Part shown: positions 15,289 to 22,729 of the stretch, in pieces
Numbering within the stretch: position 1 is the first letter of the stretch
Layout: every line of letters starts with the position of its first letter
DNA from: an uncultured Garciella sp.
Lineage (GTDB): Bacteria; Bacillota; Clostridia; Eubacteriales; Garciellaceae
DNA: 24,837 nucleotides
Direction: 5' to 3'
Assembly (NCBI GenBank): GCA_900555725.1
Contig: USMD01000016.1
Span: 1 to 24,837 of the forward strand
Position numbers and translations under genes: made by a program
The notes under the pieces: generated by a model
What the model was told of the DNA's origin: nothing
What the model saw: the letters and a program-made list of their open reading frames with translations, nothing else
Databases searched by the model: none

Positions 15289-15846
15289 TTAGCCATTAAA
15301 CTGATTCATGGCTTCATAAATTCCTCTAAAAAGGAATACATCAATGGCCTGGGCTGCTCTTTTTATAGCCTCCTGTATATCTTCTTTCTGCTCCTTTGGA
15401 AATTTCCCTAAAACAAACTCCACCAAATCCTCCCTTTCTGGTCGTCCTATTCCTAGTCGTAATCTAGGAAACTTATCCACTTGAAGATTGGACACAATGG
15501 ATCTCATCCCATTATGAGTACCTGCACTGCCCTTAGGTCTTAGTCGCAATCTTCCCGCTTCTAAATCAATATCATCAAGGACAATTAATAAATTTTCTAA
15601 GGGTAGCTTATAATAGTTTACAATCTCTGCTACGCTTTCTCCACTTAGATTCATATAAGTTTGGGGCTTGACCAACAGGATCTTTTGATTTTCTATAAAA
15701 CCTTCCCCTATTAGGGCTCTATGTCTTTGTTTTTTTATCTCAATATTTTTGTTTTGAGCATAGAGATCAATAACGTCAAAACCTATATTATGGCGTGTCC
15801 CGGCATATTTTTTCCCTGGATTCCCTAGTCCAACAATTGCATACAT
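15289..15846 (-). CDS. pth: Peptidyl-tRNA hydrolase
   Basis: A 185-residue cytoplasmic enzyme that cleaves the ester bond of peptidyl-tRNAs dropped from ribosomes and so recycles tRNA. Active-site residues are in place: Asn9 in GLGNPG, His19 in TRHNIGFD, Asn66 in PQTYMNLSG, Asp91 in LDDIDLEAG and Asn112 in GTHNGMRS. Length fits the bacterial family. The ATG has an AAGGAG site. It starts 20 bp after capA ends, so the two are likely cotranscribed. Its place between the prs group and mfd is the conserved Bacillus order. Confidence 0.97.
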   Translation of the reverse strand: MYAIVGLGNPGKKYAGTRHNIGFDVIDLYAQNKNIEIKKQRHRALIGEGFIENQKILLVKPQTYMNLSGESVAEIVNYYKLPLENLLIVLDDIDLEAGRLRLRPKGSAGTHNGMRSIVSNLQVDKFPRLRLGIGRPEREDLVEFVLGKFPKEQKEDIQEAIKRAAQAIDVFLFRGIYEAMNQFNG

Positions 15847-15866
15847 TTTTGCTTTTCTCCTTCCCT

Positions 15867-17090
15867 TTATTGCAATGTTTTTATTACCATTTTTTCGTTG
15901 TCTTGTTGTAAAAGCCCTGTAGTATCCTGCCAGGTTCTTTGAAGTACTTCATAATCATTGTCACTTAACATTTCCTTCTGACCTGCTTGATATTGATTCA
16001 TAGCCTCTTCTACAGCGAGGACTTGATAATGGGTCTTTCCCCCTACATTGGATTTATCCACCCAAGTAGGAGTATATTCTACTTTTTGTAGAACGGTCTT
16101 ATCTGTATGAAAATTCTTTTTAAAAGAAATTTGCAAAATTACTCCACTATCTTTATATCGTTCTCTTTGATTGGAAACAAAATTTCCCAAAGAATAGATC
16201 ACAAAGGCTTCTTTTTCTTCCCCATCTATAGTTGTAACCTTTCGCATTTCCATTGGCTGTAATACATGGGGATGACTGCCTAATACGACATCTACCCCTT
16301 GCTTTAAAAGAAAATCTACCAACTCTTTTTGTTCTTCATTTTCTTCTCTTTGATACTCATTTCCAAAATGCATACTCACCACAATAATGTCAGCTTTTTG
16401 ATCCCTTGCCTTTTGAATATCTGAGGCTATCTGCTCCTTATCAATTAAGTTCACCAAATAGGGTTCTTCCTCTGGAACAGACATTCCATTGGTTCCATAG
16501 GTATATGCCATAAATGCTATATGAATATCATCTATATTTTTTATTAATATTTGATCTCTTTCTTCTTGATTTCTCCCTGTCCCAGTATGATCTAAACCAT
16601 AATCATCTAAAAAATTCAAGGTACTTTTTACCCCATCACTTCTTCTATCTAAAGAATGATTATTTGCCGTTGTGAGCACATCAAAACCTGTTTGCTTAAG
16701 GGCTTGCCCTAATTGTTCAGGACTATTAAACATAGGATAACCTGAGTACCCTTGATCTGCTCCTGCAAAGGTGGTTTCTAAGTTTCCCACTGCAATATCT
16801 GCTCCCTGAATGTATCTTTCAATAGGCTGAAATACAGGATAAAAATCAAATCCTTGTTTCCCACCTACATAGGCTGAACGAAATTGGGGAGAATGAACCA
16901 TAATATCCCCCACTGCAGCAATGGTCACCTCTTCTGTCCTAGGAGACTTTTCCGTAGATGGAATAGCTCCCACCTTCTCAGATTCCCCTTTTATTTCATT
17001 AGTACCGCAAGCTGTCCAAATAAAAATCAAGGAAAAAATAACTATGAAAAGAACTGCCTTTTTTTTATTAAACCTTTTAAAATAAAACAT
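15867..17090 (-). CDS. CapA family (PGA-synthesis type) metallophosphatase-like lipoprotein
   Basis: A 407-residue exported protein. The signal peptide (hydrophobic 12-26) ends in TACG with Cys28, a probable lipid-attachment site. The CapA-type calcineurin-like fold shows GDIMVH (61-66), GNLETTF (102-108), ANNHSLD (142-148), HFGNEY (241-246) and GSHPHV (271-276), the expected metal-ligand pattern. In Bacillus anthracis, CapA helps export and anchor poly-gamma-glutamate, but most family members, including solitary ones like this, have no known substrate; no capBC genes lie nearby. The frame opens at 17138, yet ATG 17090 has a strong GAGGAGGG site and gives a proper signal peptide, so the short form is chosen. 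pth follows at 20 bp. Confidence 0.88.
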   Translation of the reverse strand: MFYFKRFNKKKAVLFIVIFSLIFIWTACGTNEIKGESEKVGAIPSTEKSPRTEEVTIAAVGDIMVHSPQFRSAYVGGKQGFDFYPVFQPIERYIQGADIAVGNLETTFAGADQGYSGYPMFNSPEQLGQALKQTGFDVLTTANNHSLDRRSDGVKSTLNFLDDYGLDHTGTGRNQEERDQILIKNIDDIHIAFMAYTYGTNGMSVPEEEPYLVNLIDKEQIASDIQKARDQKADIIVVSMHFGNEYQREENEEQKELVDFLLKQGVDVVLGSHPHVLQPMEMRKVTTIDGEEKEAFVIYSLGNFVSNQRERYKDSGVILQISFKKNFHTDKTVLQKVEYTPTWVDKSNVGGKTHYQVLAVEEAMNQYQAGQKEMLSDNDYEVLQRTWQDTTGLLQQDNEKMVIKTLQ

Positions 17091-17424
17091 AACACCCTCC
17101 TCATTTATGAGCATATCCATTCTTTCAAAGTATACCATACCTATTTAAACCTCTCATAACTAAAGTCACAAGATTCTTTGGATAAGGGTATATTTGCTAG
17201 CATATTTCTTTTAAACTATCATAACATATGTGTTAGTTAAAATCTATTCTCTTAAGCTCCCTAATCATTTTGGGCAATCGCATACCAATACAGTAAAATA
17301 AATAGTCTATATTTACAATTTTTTATATGTTATAATTAAAGTAGAAAGAATTCAATTTTCAAAGAAGTAAACCTTAAAAATAGCAACTATAGAACATTCA
17401 AAGGAACAAACACAATAAGTTCTG
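17091..17424. other. Intergenic region between the protease gene and capA
   Basis: A 334-bp AT-rich spacer without a supported gene. On the minus strand an extended -10 box TGGTATACT (17129-17137) lies about 40 bp before capA and is its likely promoter. A plus-strand TATAAT near 17333 has no gene after it. No terminator with a T-tract was found for the protease gene. Confidence 0.55.
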
Positions 17425-18177
17425 TTATCTAAAATCTCTTTCTTTCTCTTTCATCATTTCATTAATAGCCTTTATAATGGTATTACTAGGAATCGCAAAA
17501 CCAATTCCGTCTGCTTTATCGGAAGAAATGTGAAAAGTATTCATTCCGATTACTTCTCCCTTTCTATTTATGAGAGCACCTCCACTATTTCCTTTGTTAA
17601 TAGCTGCATCGGTTTGGACTAAGTCCATGGAACGACCATCAATTTTTAATTGCCGATTTAGGGCGCTGATTACTCCTACTGTAACAGTACCGGACAATTG
17701 CTCTCCTAATGGATTTCCAATAGCAATGGCCATTTCCCCTATTTCTATCTTATCAGAATCTCCAAAAGTGACAAAAGGCAATCCTGATTGATCAGCCCTT
17801 ATAATTGCCAAATCCTTGCTACTGTCTTTCGCTACTGAAACTGCCTTTTTCTTATCCCCATTTTGGAAATAAACATAGATTTTAACTGCACCATCTACCG
17901 AATGGGCATTGGTAATAATGTATCCATTCTCACGAAATATAATCCCTGAGGCACTAAGCTTCCCATCAGAAAAATGACTTTCAATTCTTACAATACAGGG
18001 AAGTTTCTCTTTTACAATATCGGTAATTTTTTTCTCTTGTACCTTATTTTCTGTGGCCATTTGGCTGGTATTGATTTCTATGGAATACATTAGATTTCCA
18101 AGGCTTATTCCACTTATAAAGGTAAGCAATAAAAAAAATATATAATAACTTCTAGCTCCATTCAATACTTTTTTCAA
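17425..18177 (-). CDS. Membrane-anchored trypsin-like serine protease (HtrA/DegP type without PDZ domain)
   Basis: A 250-residue protein with one N-terminal membrane anchor (about 11-31) and an extracytoplasmic protease domain. The triad is complete: His92 in ITNAHSVDG, Asp122 in SKDLAIIRA and Ser198 in NKGNSGGAL. IGNPLGEQLSGTVTVGVIS is a typical HtrA block. The protein ends soon after GIGFAIPSNTI, so the PDZ domain normal in HtrA (about 400 residues) is missing and no frame continues it, since the gene stops cleanly. A surface quality-control or signalling role is likely. The start is TTG with a GGGGAG site 6-7 bases away. A terminator isolates it from prs. The Bacillus equivalent position holds ctc. 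Confidence 0.88.
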   Translation of the reverse strand: MKKVLNGARSYYIFFLLLTFISGISLGNLMYSIEINTSQMATENKVQEKKITDIVKEKLPCIVRIESHFSDGKLSASGIIFRENGYIITNAHSVDGAVKIYVYFQNGDKKKAVSVAKDSSKDLAIIRADQSGLPFVTFGDSDKIEIGEMAIAIGNPLGEQLSGTVTVGVISALNRQLKIDGRSMDLVQTDAAINKGNSGGALINRKGEVIGMNTFHISSDKADGIGFAIPSNTIIKAINEMMKEKERDFR

Positions 18178-18223
18178 TTTTATCTCCCCTTTCTTTTCTG
18201 TAGGATTATTTTCCCCGAGAAAA

Positions 18224-18251
18224 ATAAAAAAAAGCCAGGGAAATCCTGGCT
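18224..18251 (-). terminator. Rho-independent terminator after prs
   Basis: AGCCAGG (18233-18239) pairs with CCTGGCT (18245-18251) around GAAAT. On the minus strand the stem is followed by eight T (18226-18233 region). It ends the glmU-prs transcription unit about 120 bp past the prs stop. Confidence 0.9.
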
Positions 18252-18266
18252 CTTGTGATAAATGGG

Positions 18267-18334
18267 CATTGAAATTCGTGAAAAAGCTTAGACTGCTGGA
18301 CCGAAAGAAGTTTCCAAGTTTTAGAATTTCAATG
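18267..18334 (-). repeat. Long dyad in the prs 3-prime untranslated region
   Basis: CATTGAAATTC (18267-18277) and GAATTTCAATG (18324-18334) are perfect 11-bp arms. Inside, 18287-18292 and 18313-18318 pair as CUUGGA/UCUAAG with a G-U wobble only when read as minus-strand RNA (on the plus strand it would be an A-C clash). This supports a folded RNA element in the prs transcript just before its terminator. Function unknown. Confidence 0.6.
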
Positions 18335-18368
18335 AAAATGAATCTTTAGGGTTATCCATATTTTATTA

Positions 18369-19316
18369 TTAATCAAATAGCTTACTTACAGAAAGGCCCT
18401 CATAAATTCGAGTAATGGCCTTTGCAAACAGGGGTGCTACTGATAGGGTGGTAATCTTATCAACCTGTTTTTCCGGTGATAATGGAATAGTATTCGTGGT
18501 TACTAATTTTTTAATCACCGATTGATTAATGCATTCTATAGCTGACCCAGATAGCACTGAATGGGTACAAGCAGCATATACTTCCTTAGCCCCCATTTTC
18601 TTTAAAGCGTTGGCTCCATTGGCAATAGTTCCAGCGGTATCAATAATATCATCGATTAAAATAACATTCTTATCTTTAATATCTCCGATTACATTCATTA
18701 CCTCTGATACATTAGCCTTAGGTCGTCTTTTATCGATAATTGCCATGGGGGCGTGTAATCTTTCCGCAAAGCTTCGTGTGCGGGTAACACTCCCTAAATC
18801 GGGGGAAACTACTACTAAATCTTCAATATTTTTCTTTGCAAAATATTCTGCTAGAATTGGTACTCCCAAAAGGTGATCCACTGGCATATCAAAAAAACCT
18901 TGTATTTGGGCAGCATGTAAATCCATAGTAAGTATTCTATCTGCTCCTGCTGCTGTAATAAGATCTGCAACAAGTTTTGCTGTAATAGGATCCCTGGCCC
19001 TTGCCTTTCTATCCTGTCTTGCATAACCATAATAGGGAATTACCGCATTGATTCTAGCTGCAGAAGCTCTTTTTAGGGCATCAATCATGATGAGTAATTC
19101 CATTAAATTGTCATTTACAGGTGCACATGTGGATTGAATTACAAACACATCATTACCCCGAACAGATTCTTTAATTTTTACTGTAATTTCCCCATCACTA
19201 AAAGTTCCCACTTCTGCTTGGGTGATAGGTGTTTCTAAAATGTCCGCTATTTCCTTAACGAGAGTTGGGTTGGAATTACCTGTAATAATTTTCATTCCTT
19301 TTGCCTTTCCATTCAT
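18369..19316 (-). CDS. prs: Ribose-phosphate pyrophosphokinase (PRPP synthetase)
   Basis: A 315-residue enzyme that transfers pyrophosphate from ATP to ribose 5-phosphate, giving PRPP for purines, pyrimidines, His, Trp and NAD. Class I features are intact: FSDGEI (39-44), RGNDVFVIQST (53-63), YARQDRKARARDP with the catalytic-loop region (98-110), the Mg/ATP signature MDLHAAQIQGFFD (131-143), and PRPP loop VILIDDIIDTAGT (218-230). Length equals Bacillus Prs. The ATG has an AGGAGGAG site. It follows glmU by 14 bp, so the two form an operon as in Bacillus. PRPP is the ligand of PurR encoded 2.3 kb upstream, which ties the cluster together functionally. Confidence 0.98.
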   Translation of the reverse strand: MNGKAKGMKIITGNSNPTLVKEIADILETPITQAEVGTFSDGEITVKIKESVRGNDVFVIQSTCAPVNDNLMELLIMIDALKRASAARINAVIPYYGYARQDRKARARDPITAKLVADLITAAGADRILTMDLHAAQIQGFFDMPVDHLLGVPILAEYFAKKNIEDLVVVSPDLGSVTRTRSFAERLHAPMAIIDKRRPKANVSEVMNVIGDIKDKNVILIDDIIDTAGTIANGANALKKMGAKEVYAACTHSVLSGSAIECINQSVIKKLVTTNTIPLSPEKQVDKITTLSVAPLFAKAITRIYEGLSVSKLFD

Positions 19317-19330
19317 TTAAATTTCTCCTC

Positions 19331-20719
19331 CTATTTATCCTTTGATTCCCTTTTCTTTTTTACCCAGCCTTCTTTATTTACCTGTCTTGCTCTAGCAATG
19401 GATAAAGCCTTGGCAGGTACCTCATCAGTAATTGTAGAACCAGCCGCAATATAGGCTCCTTCCTTTACCTTTACAGGTGCAATTAAATTTGCATTACATC
19501 CCACAAAAACATGATCTCCAACAATGGTCTTGTGTTTTTTCTCTCCATCATAGTTTACAAAGACTGTTCCACAGCCTAAATTTACATTTTCCCCTACCTG
19601 GGCATCCCCTATATAGGTTAGATGAGAAGCCTTAGTATGATTTCCAATGGTTGAATTCTTAACCTCTACAAAATCCCCAATTTTTACATCTTCTCCAATC
19701 TCACTATTGGGTCTAATATAGGCATAAGGACCAATCTTTGCCCGATTTTTTATTACACTATCTAAGATCGTAGAGTATTGTACTTCTACATGATTTCCAA
19801 TTCTAGAAGATACAATTCTACTATTAGCACCGATCATACAATTTTCTCCAATTTCAGTCTTTCCTTCTAATTGTACCCCAGGATAAAGAATCGTATCTTG
19901 CCCAATTATAACATCTTTTTGAATATAGGTAGTTTTAGGATCAATCATGGTAACTCCTTGATTCATCCAATATTTATTAATCTTTTCTCTCATATAAGCT
20001 TCCCCTTGGGCCAATTGGACTCTAGAATTTACTCCTTCGACTTCTGTATAATCCTTAGCAACATATCCACCAATATTATACTCCTCTTGGCTTAAAATAC
20101 TAATGGCATCGGTCAAATAATATTCTTTTTGTACATTATCATTGGTAATCTGTTTTAGAGCATGACAAAGTAGATCAGCTTTGAAATAATACATTCCCGA
20201 GTTGATTTCATTAATCTTTAATTGTTCTGCATTGGCATCCTTATGTTCTACTATGGCTTTTATCTGGCCTTTTTTATTTCGAATAATTCTACCATAGCCA
20301 GTAGGATCCTCTATTTTTGCCGTTAAAATAGTTGCATCTAAATGGTTTTCTTTATGGTATTCCATAAATTTTTGAAGTGTTTTGGCTGAAATAAAAGGTG
20401 TATCTCCATATAATACTAGAACATTCCCTTTGTAATTTTCAAAAAATGATTTAGCTTGCATTACAGCATGTCCTGTTCCAAGTTGCTCCTCCTGATAAAC
20501 ATAGTCAACATTGTCCTCAATTGCCTCTTGAACCCTTTCTGCTCCATGACCGACTACTACCACAATTTGATCTACATTTAATTCATGGGCTGTATCAATA
20601 ACATGTTGAAGCATAGGTTTTCCACATATTTTATGTAATACCTTAGGCTTTTGAGACTTCATTCTAGTGCCAGCTCCTGCTGCTAGAATAAGGGCTATAT
20701 TGCCTTTGCTCTTTTCCAT
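19331..20719 (-). CDS. glmU: Bifunctional GlmU (GlcN-1-P acetyltransferase / GlcNAc-1-P uridylyltransferase)
   Basis: A 462-residue cytoplasmic enzyme for the last two steps to UDP-GlcNAc, the precursor of peptidoglycan and wall polymers. The N-terminal pyrophosphorylase domain (1-230) has LAAGAGTRMKS (12-22), GTGHAV (81-86) and YGDTPF (104-109). The C-terminal left-handed beta-helix (about 250-450) shows hexapeptide repeats (IGENCMIGANSRI, IGDFVEVKNSTIG) and the acetyltransferase region HLTYIGDAQVG and GCGTVFVNYDG. The C-terminal SIARARQVN is typical. Length matches the family. The start has an AGGTGA site. Direct repeats carrying -10-like boxes lie upstream. spoVG lies upstream but is separated by a terminator. 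Confidence 0.98.
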   Translation of the reverse strand: MEKSKGNIALILAAGAGTRMKSQKPKVLHKICGKPMLQHVIDTAHELNVDQIVVVVGHGAERVQEAIEDNVDYVYQEEQLGTGHAVMQAKSFFENYKGNVLVLYGDTPFISAKTLQKFMEYHKENHLDATILTAKIEDPTGYGRIIRNKKGQIKAIVEHKDANAEQLKINEINSGMYYFKADLLCHALKQITNDNVQKEYYLTDAISILSQEEYNIGGYVAKDYTEVEGVNSRVQLAQGEAYMREKINKYWMNQGVTMIDPKTTYIQKDVIIGQDTILYPGVQLEGKTEIGENCMIGANSRIVSSRIGNHVEVQYSTILDSVIKNRAKIGPYAYIRPNSEIGEDVKIGDFVEVKNSTIGNHTKASHLTYIGDAQVGENVNLGCGTVFVNYDGEKKHKTIVGDHVFVGCNANLIAPVKVKEGAYIAAGSTITDEVPAKALSIARARQVNKEGWVKKKRESKDK

Positions 20720-20745
20720 GCAATCACCTATTTCTAATTATTGTA

Positions 20746-20775
20746 TAATAGAAGCTCTCCTAATAGAAGCTCTCC
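20746..20775. repeat. Perfect 15-bp tandem duplication upstream of glmU
   Basis: TAATAGAAGCTCTCC occurs twice head to tail (20746-20760 and 20761-20775), ending 27 bp before the glmU start, within its leader. Confidence 0.9.
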
Positions 20776-20824
20776 AATTTCATTCTCTATTATATAGCTT
20801 TTGCCCCTTCTTGTATATACTTCC

Positions 20825-20866
20825 CTCTAAAAAACATCTATTATACTCTAAAAATCATCTATTGTA
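20825..20866 (-). promoter_or_regulatory. 21-bp tandem duplication carrying -10-like boxes, candidate glmU promoter
   Basis: Two 21-bp units (20825-20845 and 20846-20866) agree at 19 of 21 positions. Read on the minus strand each begins with TATAATAG or TACAATAG, -10-like boxes. The -35 match is weak (TTGATA at 19-base spacing). A further TATAAT lies nearer the gene, around 20790. Confidence 0.5.
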
Positions 20867-20893
20867 TCAATCTCTTCCCCTTATTTTATAAAC

Positions 20894-20941
20894 AAAAAAA
20901 ACCAGCAAATCTATCATGGATCACTGGTTTTTATTGCTTTC
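20894..20941 (-). terminator. Rho-independent terminator of spoVG
   Basis: AAAACCAG (20898-20905) pairs with CTGGTTTT (20934-20941), with an inner ATC/GAT pairing. On the minus strand it is followed by seven T. It also has a T run on the plus strand. Confidence 0.85.
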
Positions 20942-20943
20942 CC

Positions 20944-21021
20944 CCACTGAAAGCTTTGAATGCAGTTAAAGATCCTAACCTATGATTCTAAAGAAGATGA
21001 ACCACCCCTAATGATCAAAAT
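20944..21021 (-). other. Untranslated region between spoVG and its terminator
   Basis: About 80 bp of less AT-rich sequence follow the spoVG stop before the terminator. On the minus strand it contains GGGGTGGTTCATC and a hairpin of GCTTTC and GAAAGC around AGTGGGG. No open frame. It could be a structured 3-prime UTR or a second intergenic repeat with only one copy in this window. Confidence 0.4.
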
Positions 21022-21303
21022 TTATTCAATAGCCGTAATAGTACTTTGGTCTAAAGTAAGTTCATATTCCTTAAGTATCGCATTCTGAATCATACTTCTA
21101 GTCTCTGGGTTAATAGGATGGGCAATATCCTTAAACTCACCCTCTGGAGTCTTTCTACTTGGCATAGCAATAAACAAGCCATTTTGACCTTCAATAATTT
21201 TGATATCGTGTACAACAAATTGATCATCGAAAGTTACCGATACAATGGCCTTCATTTTGCCCTCTGTATTAATTTTTCGAATACGTACATCGGTAATTTG
21301 CAC
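21022..21303 (-). CDS. spoVG: Septation/sporulation regulator SpoVG
   Basis: A 93-residue nucleic-acid-binding regulator. Nearly the whole chain matches the family: QITDVRIRKINTEGKMKAIV, then FVVHDIKIIEGQNGLFIAMP, then TPEGEFKDIAHPINPETR. SpoVG proteins bind RNA and DNA and affect septation, cortex formation, capsule and exoproteins. The frame opens at a GTG at 21315, but the AGGTGGTGA site overlaps that codon; GTG 21303 is correctly spaced and aligns with the usual N-terminus. A consensus sigma-H promoter lies about 80 bp upstream, as in Bacillus, where spoVG is a classic early sporulation gene. A terminator follows. Confidence 0.97.
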   Translation of the reverse strand: MQITDVRIRKINTEGKMKAIVSVTFDDQFVVHDIKIIEGQNGLFIAMPSRKTPEGEFKDIAHPINPETRSMIQNAILKEYELTLDQSTITAIE

Positions 21304-21381
21304 ACTGCTCACCACCTTTCCTGTCTATAAAACTATATAATTAAAGTAAATATTGAATAAATTTAATCTTTAAATATGCTT

Positions 21382-21408
21382 ATTCTTCATTTATTTCAAA
21401 TTTCCTTC
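21382..21408 (-). promoter_or_regulatory. Sigma-H promoter of spoVG
   Basis: On the minus strand GAAGGAAAT (21400-21408), 11 bases, then GAAGAAT (21382-21388) fits the sigma-H consensus RnAGGAwWW-N11/12-RnnGAAT at every defined position. The Bacillus spoVG promoter is the textbook sigma-H promoter. Confidence 0.85.
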
Positions 21409-21478
21409 TTTTCCTATAAAATTTTCAAAAATATGATATTTTTTAAATTTTTTCTTCAGAGAAATTGCATAAACAGAG

Positions 21479-21603
21479 TTCTTGGCTTCAGATGGAGTTT
21501 TTACTCCAGGTGAAGCTTAGAAATCGTTATCCAGGGACATAGCTGCCGTTATCTCCCACTTTGATAGAAGTGGGAGTCTTACGGCAGATAGTTATCGGAT
21601 AAA
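21479..21603 (+). repeat. Intergenic structured repeat, copy 2 (full length)
   Basis: The most complete copy, about 125 bp. Its left hairpin is TTCAGATGGAG (21487-21497) with CTCCAGGTGAA (21504-21514), with a 2-base internal mismatch. The three nested stems of copy 1 follow (21527-21532 with 21597-21602, 21543-21549 with 21581-21587, 21553-21561 with 21568-21576). The right end, GGATAAA, lies 6 bp past the purR stop. No transposase frame is inside. Confidence 0.85.
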
Positions 21604-21609
21604 GGACTT

Positions 21610-22434
21610 CTAGACCAGATTTTCATTAGGAGTAATGGAAATCTTTCTATTATCTGTATCTATTTTTTCTAAATAAAGAAGGGAAGTATACTCCTTTACT
21701 ACCTTCTCTTGAGGTTCCCTAGTAGCAATGAGTACCCCTATTCCAGCTACTTCCCCTTCAAATTCCTTTACTAAATCCGTCATTCCCTTTGCAGTTCCCC
21801 CTGCTTTCATAAAATCATCGATAATCAGCACCCTTGCTCTCCTAGGCAAAGCCCTTCTAGACAAGAACATGGTTTGAATTCTTTTACTAGAACCTGATAC
21901 ATAGTTGATACTTACAGTGGATCCCTCTGTGACCTTATTATCTCTTCTTACAATGTCTAAAGGTACCCCTAAGGCCTTTGCGCTCATCATAGCAATGGGA
22001 ATTCCCTTTGTTTCCATAGTTAAAACATAATCTATTTCTTTATCCATAAACTGAGTAGCTAATATCTTTCCTATCATTTCTGCATTTTCTGGTGAATATA
22101 TAATATCTGTCATATAAATAAAGCCTCCAGATATCATTCTATTTTCATTCTCCAATTTTAAGCAAACATCCTGCAAAAATTCCATTGTCCTTTCTTTGGA
22201 AATAATGGGAAGATATTTCACTCCTCCTGCTGCCCCTGCAATGGTATGAATGGTTCCCAATTGTAAATCCTCTAAAATATTTTTAGCAATTACAATATCT
22301 TCACTAATACTAGATTTTGCAGCTCCTAATAGTTCACAAAAATAATTTAAGGTAAAAACTTTATTCGGTTGATCACTTAACATTTTTATTAAAACACCAA
22401 TCCGTTCTGTCCTCTTTCTTTTTTTATTCCCCAT
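21610..22434 (-). CDS. purR: Pur operon repressor PurR
   Basis: A 274-residue repressor of purine genes. Residues 1-70 are a winged helix (RTERIGVLIKMLSDQPNKVF, then LLGAAKSSISED). The rest is a phosphoribosyltransferase-like domain without known enzymatic role: METKGIPIAMMSAKALGVPL (140-159) and PRPP loop LIIDDFMKAGGTAKG (203-217). PRPP binding releases PurR from PurBox DNA. The start has an AAGGAG site and a good sigma-A-type promoter upstream. The gene diverges from murC and precedes spoVG, as in many clostridia. Repeat copy 2 lies directly behind its stop codon. No separate terminator is visible, so the repeat may take that role. Confidence 0.97.
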   Translation of the reverse strand: MGNKKRKRTERIGVLIKMLSDQPNKVFTLNYFCELLGAAKSSISEDIVIAKNILEDLQLGTIHTIAGAAGGVKYLPIISKERTMEFLQDVCLKLENENRMISGGFIYMTDIIYSPENAEMIGKILATQFMDKEIDYVLTMETKGIPIAMMSAKALGVPLDIVRRDNKVTEGSTVSINYVSGSSKRIQTMFLSRRALPRRARVLIIDDFMKAGGTAKGMTDLVKEFEGEVAGIGVLIATREPQEKVVKEYTSLLYLEKIDTDNRKISITPNENLV

Positions 22435-22479
22435 AATTTACACTCCTTAGAAACACGAATATTTTTTCTATTGAATTTT

Positions 22480-22508
22480 ATTTTATTCATATCTCTTATT
22501 TTTTGCAA
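22480..22508 (-). promoter_or_regulatory. Probable promoter of purR
   Basis: On the minus strand TTGCAA (22503-22508), 17 bases, then TAAAAT (22480-22485), about 46 bp before the purR start. A single CGAA core near 22456 could be half of a PurBox, but no paired box was found. Confidence 0.6.
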
Positions 22509-22626
22509 TAATTTTTTTTATTTTATCCTATATTGTACTCCATTTTTGGTAATAATATAATCTATTGGGCTAATCAATTCCAATAAGTTTTCTATAGCAT
22601 TTGGTTTTATCCTGCTTATTTTATGT

Positions 22627-22632
22627 TATAAT
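22627..22632 (+). promoter_or_regulatory. Candidate -10 box for murC
   Basis: TATAAT about 100 bp before murC in the divergent purR-murC spacer; the -35 region is weak. A second TATAAT lies at 22683-22688. The choice between them is open. Confidence 0.4.
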
Positions 22633-22729
22633 GAAAAATGATTTTTATTATGAAATGAGGAACCCAAGGTTATACTTATTAATATAATAAAATAACTAGG
22701 TTAAGTTCTCTATAGAAAGGAAGGATACA

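Noticed and set aside
20746..20866. Short direct repeats considered as a CRISPR array
   Set aside because: Two adjacent units without spacers, two different units, and no cas genes.
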